A DNA stretch of 12,785 nt from Vulcanimicrobiia bacterium (GTDB taxonomy: Bacteria; Eremiobacterota; Eremiobacteria; Baltobacterales; Baltobacteraceae). Where the stretch lies: NCBI GenBank assembly GCA_024281135.1, contig JAMXLG010000442.1:1-12785 (forward strand), in the 5' to 3' direction. Shown here in pieces: positions 6,099 to 12,042 of the stretch; positions within the stretch are counted from its first letter, which is position 1; the number at the start of each line of letters is the position of its first letter. Both the position numbers and the translations under genes were made by a program. A model generated the notes under the pieces. It was not told the origin of the DNA and searched no databases. It saw only the letters and a program-made list of their open reading frames with translations.

Positions 6099-8875
6099 GT
6101 GGCCGCAACCAATTCGGAGAGTGACGATGATGGCTCGGCACCGAGTTCGGTACGAAGCGCGGCGCGATACTGACGGTAGATTCGCATGGCGGCAGCACGG
6201 TCATTGCCGGCCAGTTGGGCGCGAATGCCTATCTCGGCAGCAACTTCGTCGCACGGATCGAGCTCCAATGCGGCACGGGCGTAATCGATGGCGGTGCTCT
6301 CATCGGCGCGCGCCAGCGCGTCCTCTCCTAGGCGATGCGCAAGTTCGATACGGAAATCTCGCAGTCGCCGCGCCGTCGGCTCAAACCACTCCCATGCTTC
6401 CGCGCGTATCGGCGGATCGTCACCCAGGGTGCGCCACATTCGTTCGAGTGTGTCGCGATCGCGCTCGTTCAGTGCGGTTTTCTTCCGCACTACGTTCGAA
6501 ACGCGATCCAACTCCCAAAGGTCGACAGAGGCATGCGCGTGCAGGCGATACCCGTCTCCGTCTCGTTCGATAACGTCTTTGCGCGGTAGATGCGCTCGCA
6601 ATCGGTGCAAACACACGCTAAACACGTTGCGCGCGGCGGGTTCATCTAAATCAGGCCAAAGCGCCGTGGCGAGACGCGCGCGCGATGAAGGCTCCGGCCG
6701 CATAGCAATAGCGAGCAGCAGTTCCAATTCACGTCCGCCAACCGCGATCGAAGTCCCATCCACGCGAACGCGACCGCTCGCGACCGAGACTTCAATCGGC
6801 GCAACGACCTCGTCCCGCTGACGCGACAGGCGTGCAACAAAGGACGTGAGTAAGCCGCAATCAATGCGTCGTTCCGCAACGCTCCCGAGCGCAGCACGAA
6901 CCTCGTTCCCATCGATCGTTGCGGCAATCTCCGCTGCACGGGCCATCGTTTCATCGAAAAGCGTTTCATCGACGAGCGCTGATGCGACGGTGGTCAACAC
7001 GCGAAGGAACGCATGCCCGAGACGTTCCGCGCCTTCTAGCGCGCTACGGACGATCTCCTGACGGCGCCGCTCTTCTCGCGATTCAGCAAGTTCTATCAAC
7101 TGTCCGTATATAACGAACTCAGGCAAATCGTACACCGACGGCGACACATCGCGGCGAAGCATTGCGCCGGCAAGATACATAAAGCCGGTAATACCGTGTT
7201 CGGCGAAGGCACCTAGCTCTTCCGCCGCATCGCGTGCCCGCGCATCGTTTCCCATGAGCCATGCCGAAACCAGCATCTGCGCGACAACCAATGCTTGCGC
7301 GTTCTCAACTCCTGATTCACGCGCTCGCGAGAGACCACGCTCGAGAAATTGCATCTCCATGCGATCGCCACGCACGCGGGTTACCTCGGCAGCGAGCGTC
7401 ACGTGAAGCACGGCTGCCATCGCGTCGCCCTCCAAGATCGCCGGGAGTGCGCGATCGATGTCTGCCGTTGCCGTAGTCAACGCGCCGGTGCGCGCGCGCA
7501 GGAAGGCGCGCATCGCAAAAAGGTGAGTTTGAAATTTCATTCCCATGGTGCGGGCGATCATCATTTCTACTTCGGAAAACGCTTGCTCATGATGTCCGAG
7601 ATACGCCATCAAGTGGATGCGCATGACGAAAAGCGCGTAACGCTCCCGCCATGACGCGTTGGGTGACATCGTTCGCCACACGGACTCAGACTCGTCGAAT
7701 AGCGCACGCGGAGCATCGCGAAAGAGCCGCATCAAGCCCTGCATGCCGAAGAGATGCGGATAGCGCGATAGCTGCGTCGCGTCAAATCGCTTTAGCAGAC
7801 GCACGTAGCGTTCCGCCGGCCGCGCCGTCGCCAACACGTCATAGCGCGCGAGCGCGCTTGCAGCGGCATCCCACTCGCCGTTGGCGACCTGTAGTTCCGT
7901 TGCTCGCAGGTAATCGCCCTCGGCTTCACGCGCCAGCGCAAGCTGTGCGACGAGAAGCCGTCTACGCTCTTCCTGATGTTCGAGAACGGCCGCAGCGACG
8001 AGCGGATGGACGCGGTAGCGGCCGTCGCCGTCGCGGCGTAAAAACGGAGATTCTTTGGCGAACTCTGCTAGAGCGTCACCCGAGAGCGCTTCGGGAAACA
8101 CGTCTCGAACGTCGGCATCGGTCGCCTGCGGCATCGCCGCGCATGCAAAGAGCGCTTGCAACGTTCGGGAGTCGTAGATCGAGAGCACTTCATCGACGAG
8201 ATAGTCGTGCAGTTCGCCAAAGGCGATGTTGCCCAGATTATCGAGCAACTTTTCTAGCCGCCCTTCGCGAGCAAAACGCTGCAGCAAAAAGAGAGCGATC
8301 GGCCATCCTTCGGAAACGCGCGCAATCCGCGCGAGCGCCCCTGCGTCGGTGACAAGGGGCGCGAGCAACGCGCGCTGTTCCTCTAGATCGAAGGCGAGAT
8401 CGGCGGCGCGTAACACCACGATCTCGTGCGGTGCTGCAAAGCGTGTTAGTCGAAGCGGAAGTCCATCTCGCGAAGACAGCACAACAGTGGTCTCCGGCGG
8501 ACGCTGTTCCAGCAATTGCGTAAGGAATTCGAGCGCTTCAGGATGCTTGCCGATGAAGCGCGCCCGTTCGAAAACGATATGCTTGGGGGGATGCGCGCAA
8601 AACCAATCGAGCGCAAACGACAAACGTTCCGCGACGCTGCGGCTCCCGTCATTGAGCCGGTCATCGAGCTCCGGCACGATCCGGCGCGCAAGATCGAGAT
8701 CGTCTCGTAGGCCATCGCAGTCGCAAACGCGACCTCCAAGGTCGGCTCCGTAGAGCATTCGGACGAGCGCCGTTTTTCCGTAGCCGGCGGGAGCAACGAG
8801 CGCAAGAATAGCCGGCCGCGATAGCTCTAAGCGCGACCGGAGACGGATGCGGTCGACGATCCCACTCGTCACCAT
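6095..8875 (-). CDS. STAND ATPase regulator with C-terminal SARP winged helix and BTAD domain
   Basis: A 926-residue cytoplasmic regulator. Domains in order: P-loop ATPase with Walker A APAGYGKT (residues 28-35); SSR sensor-like segment (134-136); SEGWPIALFLLQ (188-199); STAND winged-helix end YRVHPLV (287-293); helical TPR-like region (about 300-680); OmpR/SARP-type winged helix (about 693-770: RELELLLAIA, then helix AARNVFSVCLHRLRAHL, then wing DGDGYRL); BTAD helical domain (about 775-925). Walker B is degenerate: HIVFERARF at 99-107 replaces the usual hhhhDD(L)H. In AfsR-type proteins the SARP module comes first; here it is last, as in MalT-like layouts. ATG is preceded by CATTTAG with no Shine-Dalgarno, so it may be leaderless or start at the adjacent GTG. 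It heads the five-gene operon and faces an 11-bp-phased repeat array that it probably binds. Confidence 0.9.
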   Translation of the reverse strand: MVTSGIVDRIRLRSRLELSRPAILALVAPAGYGKTALVRMLYGADLGGRVCDCDGLRDDLDLARRIVPELDDRLNDGSRSVAERLSFALDWFCAHPPKHIVFERARFIGKHPEALEFLTQLLEQRPPETTVVLSSRDGLPLRLTRFAAPHEIVVLRAADLAFDLEEQRALLAPLVTDAGALARIARVSEGWPIALFLLQRFAREGRLEKLLDNLGNIAFGELHDYLVDEVLSIYDSRTLQALFACAAMPQATDADVRDVFPEALSGDALAEFAKESPFLRRDGDGRYRVHPLVAAAVLEHQEERRRLLVAQLALAREAEGDYLRATELQVANGEWDAAASALARYDVLATARPAERYVRLLKRFDATQLSRYPHLFGMQGLMRLFRDAPRALFDESESVWRTMSPNASWRERYALFVMRIHLMAYLGHHEQAFSEVEMMIARTMGMKFQTHLFAMRAFLRARTGALTTATADIDRALPAILEGDAMAAVLHVTLAAEVTRVRGDRMEMQFLERGLSRARESGVENAQALVVAQMLVSAWLMGNDARARDAAEELGAFAEHGITGFMYLAGAMLRRDVSPSVYDLPEFVIYGQLIELAESREERRRQEIVRSALEGAERLGHAFLRVLTTVASALVDETLFDETMARAAEIAATIDGNEVRAALGSVAERRIDCGLLTSFVARLSRQRDEVVAPIEVSVASGRVRVDGTSIAVGGRELELLLAIAMRPEPSSRARLATALWPDLDEPAARNVFSVCLHRLRAHLPRKDVIERDGDGYRLHAHASVDLWELDRVSNVVRKKTALNERDRDTLERMWRTLGDDPPIRAEAWEWFEPTARRLRDFRIELAHRLGEDALARADESTAIDYARAALELDPCDEVAAEIGIRAQLAGNDRAAAMRIYRQYRAALRTELGAEPSSSLSELVAAT

Positions 8876-8880
8876 CTAAA

Positions 8881-8930
8881 TGTAATCGGTTTGTAAGTGA
8901 TCTGTAATTAGTCCGTAAGTCCCGGGAAAG
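8881..8930. promoter_or_regulatory. 11-bp-phased GTAA direct-repeat array, probable SARP operator
   Basis: On the plus strand GTAA occurs at 8882, 8893, 8904 and 8915, each exactly 11 bp after the last. The first three are preceded by T and all four are followed by T or G. A degenerate fifth unit, GAAA, falls on the next phase at 8926. SARP/OmpR-type regulators are known to bind head-to-tail heptamers repeated every 11 bp, one helical turn. The array lies between the divergent SARP-type gene (start 8875) and the LuxR-type gene (start 8979). The spacing is seen directly; the bound protein is inferred. The array reaches almost to the minus-strand ATG, which fits autorepression of that gene, or activation only if the real start lies elsewhere. 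Confidence 0.7.
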
Positions 8931-8940
8931 GATGCTCATC

Positions 8941-8946
8941 TAAGAT
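8941..8946 (+). promoter_or_regulatory. Possible -10 box for the LuxR-type gene
   Basis: TAAGAT matches the TATAAT consensus at 4 of 6 positions and lies 9 nt after the fifth, degenerate repeat unit, close to the 8-bp spacing seen in SARP-activated promoters. The hexamer 17 bp upstream (AGTCCC) does not resemble a -35 box, as expected for an activator-dependent promoter. A transcript starting near 8953 would have a leader of about 26 nt. Confidence 0.4.
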
Positions 8947-8966
8947 GCACGTGCCAGCCGAGCCAC

Positions 8967-8973
8967 GGAAAGG
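8967..8973 (+). promoter_or_regulatory. Ribosome binding site of the LuxR-type gene
   Basis: GGAAAGG lies 5 nt before the ATG at 8979. It supports that start and shows that the plus-strand gene has a conventional leader, unlike the divergent SARP-type gene. Confidence 0.6.
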
Positions 8974-8978
8974 CAACC

Positions 8979-9467
8979 ATGTCCCTCGCATCTTCACATC
9001 AAGACGCCACGTCTGTTTATGTGGTTGGTCCTGATGCTGCCGTTCGAAGCGCAGTAGCCCGCCTACTGCAGCTCGACCCAGACATCGCCGTACTGGGAAC
9101 ACCGGAAGCTCTCGATCTGCGCGTCGCGCCGGCCCACGTGGTTATCGACGAATCGCTGCTCGACGACCTGGGCTCCCTCTCCGTTGCGGACTTCGTCGCA
9201 GCGGTCAAGTCGCTCGGACCGGTGCCTGGCCCCGCTCGTCACCTTCAGGTCGTTCCGACCGGAAGTGATATGCGCGAGTTGCTTTCGGACCGGGAACTTC
9301 AAGTCGTCCGCCTTGTCGCCGAGGGTCTTTCGAACAAAGAAATCAGCATCCGGCTGAAGCTCTCGGACAAGACGGTAAAAAACCACATCTCGCATATTCT
9401 GGCCAAAATGCAGCTCACGGCACGGACACAAGTCGCAGTCCACGCGTTGCGCGCCGGTATCGTTTAG
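8979..9467 (+). CDS. Short LuxR/NarL-type regulator with reduced receiver-like N-terminus
   Basis: A 162-residue protein. The C-terminal part (about 102-160) is a clear LuxR-type helix-turn-helix: LSDRELQVVRLVAEGLSNKEIS, then LSDKTVKNHISHILAKM. The N-terminal part begins like a receiver domain (SVYVVGPDAAVRSAVARLL at 12-30; AHVVIDESLLDDLG at 52-65, where Asp57 could stand for the phospho-acceptor). The usual acidic pair after the first strand is reduced to GPD, and the space between this strand and the HTH is too short for a complete receiver of about 120 residues. The protein is therefore probably not a normal phosphorylated response regulator and may act constitutively or through dimerisation. 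It is divergent from the SARP-type gene across the GTAA array and may be its target. Its TAG stop overlaps the TAA stop of the convergent gene. Confidence 0.85.
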   Translation: MSLASSHQDATSVYVVGPDAAVRSAVARLLQLDPDIAVLGTPEALDLRVAPAHVVIDESLLDDLGSLSVADFVAAVKSLGPVPGPARHLQVVPTGSDMRELLSDRELQVVRLVAEGLSNKEISIRLKLSDKTVKNHISHILAKMQLTARTQVAVHALRAGIV

Positions 9468-10111
9468 GCGACCGAACGGCGTCCGGCTGAGGCGGGCGCC
9501 TCCCGAACAAAGCGCACACTTCCGGATGTGAAATCGTAGAGCAACGTACCGCGCAGCGAGACCTTCGTGTATCGGTGCGTTGCCGTTGCGATTCGCCGGA
9601 TTACGTCAAGGCGCGTGCCGTCCGGCGGTAGCCGTCGCAGCACGATGCCGAACGCGTGCCCGAAACGATTGCGCACGATCGCGTCAAACGGTGCGCTTCG
9701 CGAGCACGTCGCGATAACGTCGCGGTGGCGAAGCGCAGCCAGCCGCGCCGCAAGACGCCCGTCGATGAAACCTCGCAACTCGCGCACGATCCGGTCGCGC
9801 TCGGAAAACAAGAGCGCGGGACGCACGCCGTCGGGCGCCTCCGACTGAACGTCGCGTTCAAATCGAACGAGCGCGTCGTTGATCACGCCGCGCGGGGAAA
9901 TGCGACCGCGTTCGAGCGCGTCAATCGCGGACGCGCGCATCGCGCGCTCGGCAAGCTTAGGAAGACGGGAAACAGCGAGCAAGGGATCCATACCAGGCTC
10001 AAATTTAACCTTTGCAAATGCCAAGGGCATGGCATCGTTGTTCTTGAATTTCGCGCGGACATGCAACACCGTCCCAACTGGGCTACCGGCATCGGTCTGC
10101 TCATCATTCAT
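9464..10111 (-). CDS. Uncharacterised protein, 215 residues or fewer
   Basis: The family is not recognised. The minus-strand frame has a balanced composition with alternating strands and helices, for example FDAIVRNRFGHAFGIVLRR near 142-160 and SLRGTLLYDFTSGSVRFVRE near 185-204. No signal peptide or membrane segment is seen. The opposite strand is Arg-rich and looks like a shadow. The start is uncertain: the first ATG (10111) would overlap the divergent desaturase by 51 nt, ATG at 10030 (Met28) avoids this, and ATG at 9991 (Met41) is also possible. The segment before Met28 (VGTVLHVRAKF) looks like a beta strand, which favours the long form. No convincing ribosome binding site was seen for any start. 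The stop overlaps the LuxR-type gene's stop by 2 nt, so transcription of the two converges with no room for a terminator. The clustered basic residues give no safe functional hint. Confidence 0.6.
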   Translation of the reverse strand: MNDEQTDAGSPVGTVLHVRAKFKNNDAMPLAFAKVKFEPGMDPLLAVSRLPKLAERAMRASAIDALERGRISPRGVINDALVRFERDVQSEAPDGVRPALLFSERDRIVRELRGFIDGRLAARLAALRHRDVIATCSRSAPFDAIVRNRFGHAFGIVLRRLPPDGTRLDVIRRIATATHRYTKVSLRGTLLYDFTSGSVRFVREAPASAGRRSVA

Positions 10112-10936
10112 TTAGGCGCGATCCTCGCGTTCTTCCCGATGTTCTTCTCGTGGTCCGCAATCGGCGCCGCGATCGTCGTTACATGGGTCACCGGCGGATT
10201 TGGTATAACGCTGTGCTACCATCGCGCTCTGACGCACCGCGCGCTGCGTATGGTGCGTCCGTTGGAATGCGCCACCGCAATTGCAGGAACGCTCGCGTTT
10301 CAGGGAAGCCCGATCGATTGGGTTGCGACGCATCGCGTGCATCATGCGCATTCAGATCGTCGCGGTGATCCGCATAGCATTCGACGCGGCTTGAGCTGGG
10401 CACATCTAACGTGGCTCTTCCGTACGAACGAAAATCTCCCGACGCTCGAACAGCAAAAGCGCTTTACACCCGACCTTTGGAACGATCCGTTCTACCAAGC
10501 GCTGCGCCATCTTCATATACCGCTGCAGGTTGCACTGGCCGCGCTGCTCTTCGTGCTTGGCGGATGGTCGTGGGTCGTGTGGGGCATCTTCGCGCGTTTG
10601 GTGTTCACCTATCACGCAACGTGGCTCGTGAACAGTGCTGCGCATTTCTCCGGCTATCGCACGTATCGTACGGCGGATCGCTCGGTGAATTCATGGTGGG
10701 TTGCGCTTATATCGTGGGGCGAGGGTTGGCACAACAATCATCACGCGTTTCCGTTTTCCGCGCGTCACGGACTGAAGTGGTTCGAAATCGACTGCACGTG
10801 GTGGACGATCAAATTGATGCAAGCGCTCCATCTCGTAGACAAAGTTCGCGTGCCGAGTTTGGAGATGCGCGAGCGTCTCGCCACCGCCGAGAAAGAGATT
10901 CAGCGCCGCTACTTCCGCCGCTGGATGACGGATTAG
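10061..10936 (+). CDS. Membrane fatty-acid (acyl-CoA, delta-9-type) desaturase
   Basis: A 291-residue integral membrane di-iron enzyme that introduces a cis double bond into saturated acyl chains. All histidine boxes are present: HRALTH (54-59), HRVHH (91-95) and HNNHH (224-228), plus NSAAH (191-195), which supplies a further ligand in the family. Hydrophobic segments near 8-25, 30-50, 155-175 and 176-190 give the usual four-span layout. Length fits bacterial stearoyl-type desaturases. No fused cytochrome b5 or ferredoxin domain is present, so a separate electron donor is needed. The frame stays open upstream to 9656, but that part is basic, non-membrane and antisense to the neighbouring gene. 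ATG at 10061 just before RPNWATGIGLLIIHLGA is the natural start, although its ribosome binding site is weak. It may adjust membrane fluidity. No operon partner is visible. Confidence 0.92.
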   Translation: MQHRPNWATGIGLLIIHLGAILAFFPMFFSWSAIGAAIVVTWVTGGFGITLCYHRALTHRALRMVRPLECATAIAGTLAFQGSPIDWVATHRVHHAHSDRRGDPHSIRRGLSWAHLTWLFRTNENLPTLEQQKRFTPDLWNDPFYQALRHLHIPLQVALAALLFVLGGWSWVVWGIFARLVFTYHATWLVNSAAHFSGYRTYRTADRSVNSWWVALISWGEGWHNNHHAFPFSARHGLKWFEIDCTWWTIKLMQALHLVDKVRVPSLEMRERLATAEKEIQRRYFRRWMTD

Positions 10937-10980
10937 GAACTAAGCAAGCGTTCTTGGGCGGCTCGTCGAGCAGCCTTCCT

Positions 10981-10995
10981 CCACGCCGGGCGTGG
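10981..10995 (+). terminator. GC-rich hairpin after the desaturase gene, weak terminator candidate
   Basis: CCACGC and GCGTGG form a 6-bp stem around a CGG loop, 45 nt after the desaturase stop and just before the toxin-antitoxin promoter. The following bases (ACCTAATCTTTA) do not make a clear U-tract, so intrinsic termination is uncertain. Confidence 0.25.
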
Positions 10996-11003
10996 ACCTA
11001 ATC

Positions 11004-11030
11004 TTTACTCTACGCGTTCCGTGGAGTAAA
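11004..11030 (+). promoter_or_regulatory. Inverted-repeat operator of the toxin-antitoxin operon
   Basis: Arms TTTACTCTACG (11004-11014) and CGTGGAGTAAA (11020-11030) match as an inverted repeat at 10 of 11 positions around a 5-nt spacer. The repeat covers the -35 box and most of the -10 box. Binding here would block RNA polymerase, as expected if the Xre-type antitoxin, alone or with its toxin, represses its own operon. The repeat is seen; the bound protein is inferred. Confidence 0.7.
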
Positions 11031-11032
11031 AT
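11004..11032 (+). promoter_or_regulatory. Promoter of the antitoxin-toxin-glycosylase operon
   Basis: The -35 candidate TTTACT (11004-11009, 4 of 6) and -10 candidate TAAAAT (11027-11032, 5 of 6) are separated by 17 bp, the optimal spacing. A start near 11039 would give a leader of only about 14 nt, beginning at the ribosome binding site. Confidence 0.65.
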
Positions 11033-11038
11033 CAGGGT

Positions 11039-11045
11039 GAGGAGA
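11039..11045 (+). promoter_or_regulatory. Strong ribosome binding site of the antitoxin gene
   Basis: GAGGAGA lies 7 nt before the ATG at 11053. It is the strongest Shine-Dalgarno in the window and fits the need for antitoxin in excess of toxin, whose GTG start depends on coupling. Confidence 0.75.
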
Positions 11046-11052
11046 CAAGACG

Positions 11053-11487
11053 ATGCCCGCTGCCCGGAACCCCAAGACCCTGCGCCGCCGCGCGACCCCC
11101 GCGACCTGGAACGTTCGCGCGGATCGCGTGATCGAACTCAAGTTGAACGCGAGCGAAGCGTTCGCAGTGGAACCGAAACTCGAACGCGTCGTCAACGCGC
11201 TCGGACTCTCTGCTGCGGCCGACATTCTCGACGTCGATAAATCGCAGCTCAACCGCTGCCTCAAGGGACAAGAACGCATCAGTCCGGCGCTCGCGCGACG
11301 CATTAGCGACGTTGAATACATCATCGACCGCGCGCTTCAGGTGATGAATCCCGAAGATGTCGGTCCGTGGCTTGCCTCGCCGGAACCACTTCTCGGCAAT
11401 AGCGTGCCGATGAACGTGCTCACGCTTTCCGGACCCGCGCGTGTGATCGGCGCGATCGATGCGATCGCTGCCGGCGCGTTCGCGTGA
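11053..11487 (+). CDS. Xre/MbcA/ParS-type antitoxin of a RES toxin-antitoxin system
   Basis: A 144-residue protein. An Arg-rich N-terminal tail (residues 1-25) precedes an Xre-like helix-turn-helix region (about 43-90, including LGLSAAADILDVDKSQLNRCLKG), then a C-terminal toxin-binding domain of the DUF2384/MbcA-ParS type: PEDVGPWLASPEPLLGNSVPMNVL and a terminal GAIDAIAAGAFA. In this family the C-terminal residues plug the toxin active site while the HTH region binds the operon's own operator. An inverted repeat spanning the -35 and -10 boxes directly upstream is the likely target. The stop codon overlaps the toxin's GTG start by 3 bases (GTGA), the usual order of antitoxin before toxin. The start is fixed by a strong GAGGAGA site. 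Confidence 0.92.
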   Translation: MPAARNPKTLRRRATPATWNVRADRVIELKLNASEAFAVEPKLERVVNALGLSAAADILDVDKSQLNRCLKGQERISPALARRISDVEYIIDRALQVMNPEDVGPWLASPEPLLGNSVPMNVLTLSGPARVIGAIDAIAAGAFA

Positions 11488-12041
11488 GGTTTTACCGCGT
11501 TCTTCTTCACGATCCGAACGCCGCACCGCACGAGGCGGGCGGCGTTCTTTACGTGCCGCCGCAACAAGGCGGCGGCCGCATCGACAATCCGCTGCAGTAT
11601 CGCGTGCTCTACGTCGGCGATTCACCTGCGGGTGTTTGCGCCGAAGTTTTTTATCGCGGCGCGCACCGGACGAAGTGGGAAGCGACAATGTTGCCGTTAC
11701 GCCGGTACCCGCATTTGATCCGTTCGCTTGCTTGGTATGACGTTCACGATGGTGCGCCGATCGCCGATCTCGACGATCCGCACCGTTTGATTGAATTCGA
11801 ACTCCATCCCTCGACCGTCATCACTCGCGATTACTCGCAATCGCAAGCATGGGCACTGCGAATATTCGATCGAAATGAATTCAACGGCATCGCATGGTGG
11901 TCGTTCAACGACGCGCGCTGGAAAAGCGCCGGGTTGTGGAATCTCGAAATCGTCGCTGCGTACGGTGCTGATCCGCTTACGATCGATCATCCCGCGATGA
12001 TAGAAGCGGCCGCCGTTCTCGACGTGAGAATCGAACACTAA
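11484..12041 (+). CDS. RES-domain toxin
   Basis: A 185-residue protein with the residues that name the family: Arg5 in FYRV, Glu54 in GVCAEVF, and a Ser, probably Ser140 in GIAWWSF. LYVGDSPAGVCAEVF (42-56) is the typical first half of the domain. Known RES toxins act on NAD+ (degrading it by phosphorolysis or hydrolysis) or ADP-ribosylate a host enzyme such as Prs, which stops growth until antitoxin is restored. Which reaction this one performs cannot be told from sequence. The start is GTG within GTGA shared with the antitoxin stop, so translation depends on coupling and should be weaker than that of the antitoxin. No truncation or frameshift is seen, so the module looks intact. An Fpg/Nei-type DNA glycosylase gene begins one base after the TAA stop. 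Confidence 0.92.
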   Translation: MRFYRVLLHDPNAAPHEAGGVLYVPPQQGGGRIDNPLQYRVLYVGDSPAGVCAEVFYRGAHRTKWEATMLPLRRYPHLIRSLAWYDVHDGAPIADLDDPHRLIEFELHPSTVITRDYSQSQAWALRIFDRNEFNGIAWWSFNDARWKSAGLWNLEIVAAYGADPLTIDHPAMIEAAAVLDVRIEH

Positions 12042-12042
12042 G

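Noticed and set aside
7651..8352. A 233-codon plus-strand frame
   Set aside because: It is antisense to the SARP-type regulator, extremely Arg-rich, and has no recognisable domain.
8881..8919. GTAA/TTAC units read as NarL-type TACYYMT heptamers for the LuxR-type protein
   Set aside because: The bases after TAC do not fit that consensus, and the strict head-to-tail 11-bp period fits SARP-type binding better.
8881..8919. GTAA array as a CRISPR-like or iteron repeat
   Set aside because: The repeat core is only 4-6 bp with an 11-bp period, there are no spacers, and no replication or cas gene lies nearby.
9489..9502. GAGGC/GCCTC hairpin as a bidirectional terminator
   Set aside because: It is only 5 bp, has no U-tract on either side, and lies within the 3' coding part of the convergent gene.
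10018..10030. ATGCC/GGCAT small inverted repeat between the divergent genes
   Set aside because: It has a 5-bp stem with a 3-nt loop inside probable coding sequence and no promoter boxes at good spacing, so it is likely chance.
9656..10060. N-terminal extension of the desaturase frame
   Set aside because: The added 135 residues are basic, non-membrane and antisense to the uncharacterised gene. The family normally starts just before the first membrane span, which fits ATG at 10061.
11032..11688. A 218-codon minus-strand frame across the toxin-antitoxin genes
   Set aside because: It is an antisense shadow. The plus strand carries the family motifs, operator, promoter and ribosome binding site.
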